64,000 nt of DNA, from contig NZ_OZ034994.1 in assembly GCF_964031045.1 (NCBI RefSeq), forward strand, positions 62,001 to 126,000, written 5' to 3'. The notes under the pieces are model-generated. The model worked only from the letters and a program-made list of their open reading frames with translations, had not been told where the DNA came from and made no database searches. Source of the DNA: Spiroplasma endosymbiont of Aspidapion aeneum (GTDB taxonomy: Bacteria; Bacillota_I; Bacilli_A; Mycoplasmatales; Mycoplasmataceae). Below, piece by piece: positions 33,468 through 43,292 of this stretch (position 1 is its first letter; each line of letters begins with the position of its first letter). The position numbers were made by a program, and so were the translations under genes.

Positions 33468-36425
33468 ATGTTACAAAACCTAAAATCTGATATGACAGAA
33501 TATATTAGATCATGTAAATCTATTAAGATAGTGTGTCCTTTTATTTCGAGAGAAGCTATTAATTTTTTAATTTTAAATTTAAATAATAATAATTCTGATA
33601 GCATAGATATAGATATTATAACAACTGATTATGACCAGAAAGCAACTAACTTATCATTTGATGGTCTTGAAGATTTACTTTTTTGAGCAAATTCATCAAA
33701 CAAACAATTAAGAAAAGTCAGTATTTATTTAGAACAAATTCAAAACGGAGAGTTAAATAAAAGATTACACTCTAAAATATATTGGTTCATAGGAAATTCT
33801 AAAGATAATTCAGTAATTTTTGTTGGCTCTAATAATTTTACGGAAAGTGGAATTAACACGGGTAATGAAAGATACGCTAAGTTTATAGAGAGTCAGGACC
33901 AAAAGTTCTATAAGGAAAATGAAAAGTATATAAATAGTTTAATTATAACCACAAAATTTAAACTAATAACAAGAAATAATAAATGGTTACCAAAATATGT
34001 TAATGATATAGATTTATATAAAGAAAATTATAAAACATCTAAAGAAGAATGTGATACACCCATAAAAAATAACAAGGAAAATTTTCATAATAATATTGAT
34101 GAAATAAATGAAGACCTTCAGGTACGACCATATCAACAAGAAGCGATAGACAAAATAACAAAAAATTTTGACGATGGAAAAAAAGACTGTTTATTAGTGA
34201 TGGCAACGGGAACAGGTAAAACATTCGTCGCTTCTCAGGTATTTTTAAATATTTTAAAAAAAACTAATAAACAAATTTCTTTCTTGTTTGTAACTCATAG
34301 AAATGTAATCCTTGAACAAGCGCTAAAATACTTTAAAATGATATTTGATTTAAATAAACAAAATTTTGACCCCGTAATTATTAATGGTCACGTTAATCAA
34401 GAAGATATAAAAAATAAAAAAAATGACAGTGTATTTATATGTAAATCAAGTTTACAGTTAGACAAGTGAAGCAATATTTTAAATAGAGAATATGATTTTG
34501 TAATATTTGATGAAGCACATCATATTAAGGCAGATATATATAAAAAAATATATTATAAAGTAATTGAAAAATCTAAAAAAATTTTATGTATGACCGCAAC
34601 ACCTTTTGGGATAGAAAATATATTTGGAGAACCTGTGTATACTTATACATTAAATGACGCAATTTCTCAAAATTATTTATCTAATTTTAAATACCAATTT
34701 GTGTCATCCGATTCTGTAGTAGATGATTCCTCCCTAGTTGTGGACGAAAATAGTGCTTTAAAATTTATAGATAACCACAAGAGATTTTTAGAATTAAAAA
34801 GTATAATTAGCACAATAAAAGTTGAAGACTTATCTATGGTGAGAGCTATTGTTTTTTGTTCTAGTGTAGAGGAATGCAATAAATTTGTAAAATTATTTGA
34901 ATCAGATACTAAAAATAAAATAAATATAAAATGTTCTACAATATCTTCATACAACAAAAAAAATGTTAATGATAAATTAATAACCGATTTTAGAAATGGG
35001 AAAATTAATATTTTATTTACTGTAGATATTTTGAACGAAGGGGTTGATATACCTGAGATTGATTATATTTTTTTATTAAGACCAACAGAATCCATAACTA
35101 TATATCTCCAACAAATCGGTAGAGGTCTTAGAAAATATAAAAATAAAGTTTTAAAAATATTTGATTTTGTATATAATTTTAATCATAAATTCGATAGTGT
35201 TTTAAGTCCTTATAATAGAATAGCATGTTTAGCATTTGATTCTGAAAGATATAAAGAATTTATAGATCAACCATTTTCATTAAGTACTTTTATGAAAATT
35301 TTAAACAAAAGTAATTTGATTAAAAATATAGATACAACATTGTTAGAAAATTCTACATTTGTAGATAAGATTGAAGCAATGTATAGAAAAAGTTATGATA
35401 TTAAAAATTCCATAATTAATTTTCTTATTAAGAATCAAAAATTAGAAACTTATGATTTATTATTAAATAAACTTTTATGTACATTTAATATGGATGTTAA
35501 GGAATTTTTCTTAATTTGCAAATTAAGAAAAATATCATCTACATTGTCTATCCCTGAATATATTTGTTTAGAAAATAAAATGAAACTAGACAAACTTCTC
35601 AATTCGTTGTATAATATTGCAGTTATTAATAATAGACATATTTTACAAAAATTAAGAGAATTGTTTAACTATTTCATATTTAATGATAATATAGATAATC
35701 TTTTTAATAATAATAAGAAGAATATAATTTATTTATTTTCCTCACTCTTTATAGAAAATACTCAAAAAATTGAAGATATTAGAGATTTCGTTAGAGATTT
35801 TGTTAGAGAAAATAGTTCGCTTATTATTCATTTGTTGCAAATTATTGAATATAAGTTGTCATACGAGAAGTTGGTTAGTGGCAAATATGATAAGGAGTTA
35901 GTCCACAACATCAATTTTAATATTTATTGGGATAATATAAAAAATATAAAATGATTAAACGATCTGAAGGATACAACAATGACGTGAAATTGTTTTTTTG
36001 CATATTTAGGACTACGATATAAAGGAGATTGAGGTTGGAATAAAAATCTTTTTCAACAAAGTTTGTGTAAGAACACTGAAATATCAAACTTTGTCGTAAT
36101 TAAGACACATTCAATTTTAGATAAGTACATGCCCAATAAAAATATTTTTCAATGAGTAACACCCAGAAGTTTTAATAAGGATACTTTTACTGATCAAGAA
36201 ACTTTTAAAATATTGCCTAGAGTTATAATAGATTCATACGATAAGTACACAGACAGATTAAAGACAATTAATGATTATAATATAGAAACATTTAATATAC
36301 ATCGTTTCATCGGTATTAGTGCACAAGATTTTAATTCCATTGAAATATTGAACACTAAGACAATACCTATTGAGAACAAAAATAGTAAATTTGAAAACTT
36401 ATTGGAACTAAAATTGGTACATTAA
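33468..36425 (+). CDS. PLD-nuclease/SF2 helicase fusion (DUF3427-type)
   Basis: A 985-residue frame. Residues about 1-190 are a phospholipase-D-type nuclease domain with HSK (His101) followed by VIFVGSNNFTESG, a single HKD half-site that would act as a dimer. Residues about 220-580 are an SF2 helicase: Walker A MATGTGKT (Lys250), DEAH (Asp348), MTATPF, LFTVDILNEGVDIP and QQIGRGLRKY. The C-terminal 400 residues resemble the DUF3427 tail of such fusions (FQWVTPRSFNKDT). Stand-alone proteins of this kind are suspected of nucleic-acid defence. TATGAT at 33451-33456 and no ribosome binding site suggest a nearly leaderless mRNA. Confidence 0.85.
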
Positions 36426-36499
36426 TATTTTATCGCTTGGTTCCAAAAATTTAAATTACATATTTTAATTTATTAATTTTCATAATTAATAAAATTAGC
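36426..36499 (+). other. Short AT-rich spacer with a palindrome at its end
   Basis: No coding signal. It leads into the 14-base perfect palindrome AGCGTATATACGCT at about 36498-36511, which may be part of a promoter or operator for the structured segment that follows. Confidence 0.4.
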
Positions 36500-36600
36500 G
36501 TATATACGCTTAAGTATTTAAACTACCATTTTTGTAAAAGGAATACAATGGAAAGTGCAAGCAGAACTAAGTGTCCTGACCACACCTAGTTTTTTCTTTT
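36500..36600 (+). ncRNA. Candidate small structured RNA with terminator
   Basis: A locally GC-richer segment in decayed AT-rich DNA. After the AGCGTATATACGCT palindrome comes a hairpin formed by CCATT...TGTA and TACAATGG, then a single-strand stretch (AAAGTGCAAGCAG), then a terminator hairpin (AACTAAGTGT 36565-36574 with ACACCTAGTT 36582-36591, one mismatch) and TTTTTTCTTTT. No ORF fits. It does not match the SRP RNA, tmRNA or RNase P RNA features I know. Confidence 0.35.
36565..36600 (+). terminator. Intrinsic terminator-like hairpin
   Basis: A 10-bp stem with one A-C mismatch and a 7-base loop, followed by TTTTTTCTTTT. It would end transcripts from the PLD-helicase or the candidate small RNA. 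Confidence 0.6.
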
Positions 36601-36907
36601 TACCAATTGTATATAATTACTTCCTACATGAATTTCAATGTTTTATGTTAAAAAATTATGTTTGACCATTTTTAGGACATTAAATACGCGTATATGTTTC
36701 TCACTTTACAAATTTAAAAATATTTTTATTTGGAAAAAACATGACAACAATTTAATTATTAATTATTTATCACTATTATTTGTAAATTTTGATATATTTT
36801 TAAAAAATTAACCACACTATTACTATTTTTGCCTTATCATATTTATAAGAAAAATTTTTTGTTCTCGCATATAAGCTATTTGTCAACTTAATTTTCTGTA
36901 TTAGTTT

Positions 36908-37583
36908 TTATCTCCCCGATAATTTGATATTTATTCAATAAACACAAATTATACTTTGCATTTTATAATTTATTTTTACTAAATTATTATTAAAAAATTC
37001 GTTGCGCATTTTTGATATAAAATTTTTATTTCTTGTTATTACTATAGTTTTAAAAGTATTTGGATTTTTTTTATTTTTTAACCATTTCAACATAAGCGTC
37101 CTTCGTTTAAAATCCTTAACTTGATTGTAAATATCAATATAATTTATACAAAAATCCTTATATTTTCTAATAAATTCATTAATATAGCCTTGGTTGCAAA
37201 TATTTTTACTAATAAACGATACCGCTGTTTGAAAAGGAAGATTATTCTTAAATATTTACGCAAGTACAAAAGGAGATAATTTTCTTTAAACCGATAATTG
37301 GTTGTTCTACTAATTTTAAAATATTTAATTAAATAACTTGCACCTAAATTAAAATTTGTTACATATAAAAATATTTTTGAACTTGAGTAATGTTTATATA
37401 TATTTCTAATAATAAGTTATCTAATCGTCCCTTATACCCTTTTTAGTTTTTCATTTTTCATTTTTAAATCTTTTATTTGTTTATTATGAAATTTTAATCA
37501 CCCTTAACAACACATTTTTTTATTATCTGCTGTATTTTTTTTCTTATTACATTTTTACTCATTTTAAGAATGATAAAATTCAT
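36908..37583 (-). pseudogene. Decayed unknown gene with several frameshifts
   Basis: Read on the minus strand from ATG 37583 (AAGGAAGG just upstream): MNFIILKMSKNVIRKKIQQI, then after a stop QIKDLKMKNEKLKR. After a shift comes YKGRLDNLLLEIYINITQVQ. Another shift gives NLGASYLIKYFKISRTTNYR, which looks like a helix-turn-helix. After a third shift the frame is open for about 110 codons (NLPFQTAVSFISKNICNQGY to INIKLSGR) up to TAA at 36908. The order is consistent with one gene of about 220 codons. DNA binding is suggested by the HTH only. Confidence 0.5.
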
Positions 37584-38340
37584 CCTTCCTTAATCTAATA
37601 TATACAAACTGAAATTTAGAATATATATTTAGTTCGTGTGTGATTTTTTTTACCCACAAAATTTTTAAGTCTTTTTACCACATTTTTTATATTTTATCAT
37701 AATGTTGATTTTTAATTTTTCCTTTCTTATAAAAAGCTGGATGTTTTATCCTTGGTACAATTAATTCTTTTATGTATTATTACTAAGCAATATAACTTAA
37801 AAACAAGATTATAAATTAAACAACTTAGTTCTTTCGAGTATGATAAGTTTATTTAAAATCATTTAAATTTTTTTATAAATGTAAGTATGTGTAATAATGC
37901 AATCGATAATAGATCGAGACTATATTAGGACAAGATAGTTAAAAAATTTATCTTACAAATGAGTTTATGTGTTAGAGTATAGATAATAACCATCTTGGAA
38001 CCCCTTGTGATTATTAATTTATTTCATCCAAATCTTAATAGTTATTAAATATAATAACACATGAATCACAATAATTATTTATAAATAACTTACGATTAAA
38101 TAGGTTGTATAAATTTATCTTTCTAATAGAAAAAAATTAAAAACATCATCTAAAATACAAGTAAAACAATAATATAAAGAGTAATCTTTTATTGACAAAT
38201 TTATTTAAAAATAATAAACTATACCCCTATAAATATCTATATAATCTGGGTAACATACCCCCCTTGTGCCTTTATCTTATTTTTCCTTATTCTCTGATAT
38301 TTATTTATAGTATAATAATTTTGTTATATAAATATGTACA
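37584..38340. other. Gene-free AT-rich DNA with minor coding-like fragments
   Basis: No intact ORF on either strand. A minus-strand fragment at about 37688-37771 (KELIVPRIKHPAFYKKGKIK) looks protein-like but ends in stops. A small hairpin GGGTA-ACA-TACCC lies at 38248-38260. The stretch appears to be decayed accessory DNA. Confidence 0.5.
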
Positions 38341-38366
38341 AAAATTTATATAAATTATCGCATAGA

Positions 38367-38391
38367 TTGATAGTCTATAAACTGTTATCAA
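38367..38391 (+). promoter_or_regulatory. Possible operator of the mannoside PTS operon
   Basis: An inverted repeat TTGATAGT / GTTATCAA (6 matching base pairs TTGATA/TATCAA, spacing 13) lies 23 bases before the permease start. Its place and form suit a dimeric GntR- or LacI-type regulator, but no regulator gene is present nearby. Confidence 0.35.
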
Positions 38392-38413
38392 TATATATAG
38401 ATTGGAATGATGT

Positions 38414-40594
38414 GTGAAATTTTTTAATAAAAATAATATTATTTATAATTTAGATGCAAAATCAAAGGATGAAGTATTTAATAAGATAGCAGAACTAGCA
38501 TATGAACAGAATAAAATTGAGAACAAGAATGATGTGGTCGAAGCATTTAGGCAAAGAGAATTTGAGATTGCTACAGGTTTGGAAGATTATTTTGCAGTCC
38601 CACACGCTAAAAGTACAAAAATACTGGAAAGTGAAATTTACTATGTTAGATTAGCTAATGCATTAGAATGGGAAACTTTTGATGGGTCTATGGTTACTGA
38701 GATTGTGGCATTTATTATTAAGGATGGTGAAAATGATAAATATTTTAATAATCTTACAAAACTTTCGAGTTCACTTTCCCACGATCAAACTAGAAATATT
38801 TTAAAAAATTCTAAAAATATTGATGATATTTATGAATCTCTAATGAAAATATTTAGTGAAAAAAATGAATTTAAAGAAGATCTAAAAAATAATCAATATA
38901 AAAGTGACAAATTGATAGTGGGAATATGCTCGTGTAGTTCGGGACTTGCCCATACCTATATGGCAAAATCTGCATTAGAAAAAGCTGCAATGAATTTAGG
39001 TTATAAATGTAAAGTAGAAGCTCACGGAATACTAGGCATTGAAAATAAATGTTCTCAAGAAGAGGAAAATAATGTATTATTTTTATATCAAGCAACAGAT
39101 GTCTCTGTAGATTTGAATGGTAGATTTACCAATATTTTTAAATATGTATCTTCTACAAATGCGGTTATTAAGAATCCAGAAAAAATGCTTCAAATTGCTA
39201 TAGAAGAATTTAATAAAAGTAAATCAAATAAAAATAATACCACTGTTCAAGACGACGATATTTTTAATATCAAGTATAAATCCGGTCCTATAACTGGAAA
39301 AAATAATTTCACAAAATTTATGAAGTGGTGAGGTCAAGACGTTTTAAAACACTTAATGACAGGTATAGGGTATTGCATTCCCTTATTAATAGCTAGTGGA
39401 ATATTTATGGGTCTATCACAGTTATTAAGCTCTGCAACTCTTGGAGATATAAACGCAATACAAAAACTTTATTCTATATCGTGAGATAATTTTGAATGGG
39501 TTAAAAATGTTAAGGGTTGAAATGGATTTTTGTATAGTTTGTGATTTGTTGGTTTTAAAATAGGTCTTGGTTGATTATTTTTAATAATATTTTCTGCATT
39601 TCTCGCTTATTCAATGAACGGTAAGGCAGGATTATGCTCTGGATTTATAATTGGATTTATTTCTACAATGAGAAATACCGGTTTCGTAGGTGTTCTACTA
39701 TCTGGATTAGTAACCGGATATATAATGACCTTTGTTATTAGATATATGACACCAAAGAATAATTTTAGAGCTTTAGGTTCAACGGTAATTGTACCCTTTT
39801 TTAGCATATTAATTTCTGTCACCCTAGCTTGGTGAGTATTTGGAGAGCCGTTATCCTATTTAAATGAGAAACTACAAACACTTGTCAAAAAAATGGTATT
39901 AGATAAAAATTTAAAAGGTATAATGGCATTTGTTATAGGGGTGATGTATGCGGCGGACATGGGTGGGCAGATTAATAAAGCGGCAAACACAACTATAAAT
40001 GTTATTTATGCATCTGATTTACCGGAAATGACTAGATATGTCCCTGCAGCTTGTGGAGTATTAGGGGCTGTTGTTTCACCAATGAATGTTGGATTAGCAA
40101 CAATATTCGGGGGAAAATATTTTGATGACGTACAAAAAATACAAGGAAAAACGGCATTAATTACAGGTAGTTGTGGGTTAACGGAAGGAACTATCCCATT
40201 TGCTCTAAATAATCCTATTCGTGTTATACTTATTAATATGATCACAAGTGGTATAGCGTGTACCTTGTTTGTAGAGGCCGGTGGATACGCTAGTGCAAAG
40301 GTTGCATTCTTATATGGGTTTTATCTTACAAACAAAATGCTTATATTTTTATTAATATTCGGTAGCACCATTATTGTTGGAAGTCTATTAAACGTATTTT
40401 TTCAAAAAATTCACTTTCATAAAAAAACAAATACAAAATTTGAGTGGTTTATATGCGGAGCTGATTTTATTAACCCAATTAAGGTAATAATAAATCTTTT
40501 CTCACGAAAAAATAAATTTATATTAAAAGAAACTAAGTTTAAAAAATTTTTAACTAATAGTAGCATTAACATTAATGGAGTTTATACTTATTAA
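38414..40594 (+). CDS. mngA: PTS permease EIIABC, fructose/mannosylglycerate type
   Basis: A 726-residue three-domain PTS enzyme. EIIA (residues about 1-150) has the phosphorylated His64 in FAVPHAKS. EIIB (about 163-265) has the active Cys174 in SCSSGLAHTYMA. EIIC (about 310-690) has about 9 membrane helices with the family segments IGYCIPLLIASGIFMGL, AADMGGQINKAA and GTIPFALNNP. It phosphorylates its sugar during uptake using HPr. The fructose family alone would suggest FruA, but the adjacent GH38 gene points to a MngA-like permease for mannosylglycerate or another alpha-mannoside. The GTG start at 38414 is weakly supported. Confidence 0.85.
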
Positions 40595-40604
40595 GGAGAA
40601 AATA

Positions 40605-43136
40605 ATGAAAAAATGAAAAATTTATTGTGTCCTACAAACACATTGAGATAAAGAATGGTATTTTCAAAAGACAACATCTGATATGTTTCTTATTGATAAT
40701 TTCAAAAAAATAATTGAAGTATACGAAAGAAATAAGAACGAGTTTAATAGTTTTAATTATGATGGACAGTATTCAGTTATCGACGATTATTTAGAATACT
40801 TTCCTAATGACTTCAAAAAAATACGTGAAATAGCAAATGCCCGAAAATTAATTTGTGGACCTTTTTATACTCAAATTGACAATTTCAATTCCTCAGGTGA
40901 GTCTATATTAAGAAATATTTTAATTGGAACTAAAAGCGCTGATAATATAAAAGGTAACATGAAGATTGCATATATGCCAGACTCATTTGGTTTTAATGGT
41001 AATTTACCTCAAATATTTAATAAGTCAGAAATGAATATGTTTGTTCACTGACGCGGTCTTTGTAATGAAAATTTAAAAAAAGGAAGTATTTATAATTGAA
41101 TAGGAATTGATGGTTCTTCAATTTTATCCTATAATCTTTTTGATAAGGGATATAGTATGGGCACATTAGCAATCGTAGATAATGAGGAAATGAGGTTTTT
41201 ATATAATAAAAATAATATTTTAGAATTTGCAAAAAAATATCTCATTAGTGTTAAAAAAGAAATACTCCCAAACGTCAAATCTAAGTTGGTTGGAACAACA
41301 AATTGTATTCTTTTTCCTTTTGGTACAGATCAATTTCCGATGCTCGATAATTTTAATGAGTTAATAAGTTTATTGAATGCTATTGATGATGAGAATGAAT
41401 GAATTTCCTCTAACTGTGAAGAGTACAATAATATAATTGAGAAAAATATTGATAAAAAAAGTCTTGGTGAATTCAATGGTGAAATGAGATTTGGTGAATG
41501 AACAAGAACGCATAGAACAATAGGTTCTGGTAGATATGATATAAAAAATGCTATAAAAATATTGGAAGAAAAAATATATAATGTTGCGGAACCTCTCGGC
41601 CTTATTTATGAAAAATTAGGAGGAACATATCCTAAGAACGAATTAATTATTTTTACTAAAAAACTTCTTTCGTCACTGGCCCACGATAGTGCCGGTGCAT
41701 GTAATTCCGATGAAACCAATCTTGATATTATACAAAGATTGAAATCTGCAACAGCTGGAGTTGAAGGAATCATAACATTAATGAAGAAGAGAATATTTTT
41801 TGAGATGGACATGAAATTAAACGATGTTATAGCAATCAATCTAAAGCCGTATAATATTAATATGTGCTTGGATTTAACAATCCATACATACATGCAAAAT
41901 TTTGAAATAAAAAACACTGCGAATAATGTTCTTAATTATACAATTCTAAATCAAGAATTTATCAACGACGAATTATTCACAATTTATTCACATGAACAAG
42001 TTTTAAAAAATAAGGCAATAATTGATGCAAAAGGTTGGTACAAAACACAAATAAAGTTGCATATAGGTAATGTAAAAGGTCTTGAAATTGTAAAACTAAG
42101 AATTCATGAAATGAAAAATGAGATAAGAAACACTATTAAAAATAAAAATTTTATTGAAAATAATTATTATCGAGTTAGCGTAACAAAAGAAGGAAAGATT
42201 GACGTCTACGATAAGATAATAATAAAAAATATATACAAAATACCTCAAAAACTTCATTCCGATATATTTATTAGGCAAGAAGTTAAGATAATAATATTTC
42301 TGAATGAAAAAATTGTTGATATGAATATAGAAATGTTAAATAACGCAAATGACATAAGATGAAGAATTCATTACAACACAGATTTCTCTCCAGAGTGTTC
42401 ATATTCTGATACTGCGTTTGGAGTGCAGAAAAAACCTTTGAGTTATGAAAAATATATAAAAAAGTGAGATAAAGATAACTGAAATGATTATCCCGCTTCT
42501 ATTGAGAGTATGGAATCTGCGTGTTTTATAAAGAATAATAATAATGATAACCAAACTCTCTCAGTCTATACACTTGGACAAAACGACTACGAGTTAATAG
42601 GTGCTAAATATTCAACACTTGCAATAAACCTTTTTAGGGCATATTCATATTTAGGACAGAGAAATTTGAAGTGAAGACCAGGTAGAAGTAGCGGAATAAA
42701 AAAATACCCTCATATGTTATATGATTCTAATCTTAATAAATATTTAAAATTTAAAATTGGCTTTGAGCTAAATAATAATATTAACTTTGTTAGGAGCTCA
42801 AAAGATTGGTCACATAATGGAGAATATTTTCACTATCAAATAATAAATAAAAATTTTACTCCTGGAGATTCATTTATGATGAGTAAAAAAAATTTACAAA
42901 AGATTAATTCAGATATATTAATGGATATGAACATAGATAAAAGATTAGTTGTTAGTTGTTTTAAAAAAGCTCATGATAAAGACAAATATATTTTTAGAAT
43001 ATATAATCCAACAAATGATTATATAATTTTTAAGCCTTTAAAAGAATGGACTAATGTAAATGTGTTAGAAAATTATGTCTTAAACGAAGATGATAATATT
43101 TTAAGACCGAATGAATTTAAAACCTACATGTTTTAA
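40605..43136 (+). CDS. mngB: Alpha-mannosidase, GH38 family (MngB-like)
   Basis: An 843-residue cytoplasmic glycosidase with no signal peptide. The GH38 start QTHWDKEWYF supplies the metal-binding His13 and Asp15. YMPDSFGFNGNLPQIF contains the nucleophile Asp126, and RYDIKNAIKILEEKIYNVAEPL matches the family's helical segment. The size is close to E. coli MngB, which cleaves 6-phospho-mannosylglycerate to mannose 6-phosphate and glycerate. AAGGAG precedes ATG 40605, 10 bases after the permease stop. The natural substrate here is inferred. Confidence 0.88.
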
Positions 43137-43265
43137 TTAATAATGTAATAAATACGAGTAAATTATATATATATTATCCAATTTTACTTCATTTTTAAAA
43201 TGTTATACCCATAAATATTATTGTTCATAAGGCAAGATAGGGTGGTTAAAAAGCTATAATTATGG

Positions 43266-43271
43266 TATAAT
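43266..43271 (+). promoter_or_regulatory. Extended -10 upstream of the E2-like gene
   Basis: TGGTATAAT ends at 43271, 21 bases before ATG 43293. No clear -35 box. Confidence 0.45.
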
Positions 43272-43292
43272 ATAAGAAAGAGTTGTGATTTT

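Noticed and set aside
36498-36600. SRP RNA, tmRNA or tracrRNA
   Set aside because: None of their conserved motifs (GGAAGG tetraloop region, tag ORF with tRNA-like ends, anti-repeat) is present, and no cas gene lies in the window.
30696-38413. CRISPR array in the AT-rich island
   Set aside because: I found no series of direct repeats with regular spacers; the repeats seen are single palindromes.
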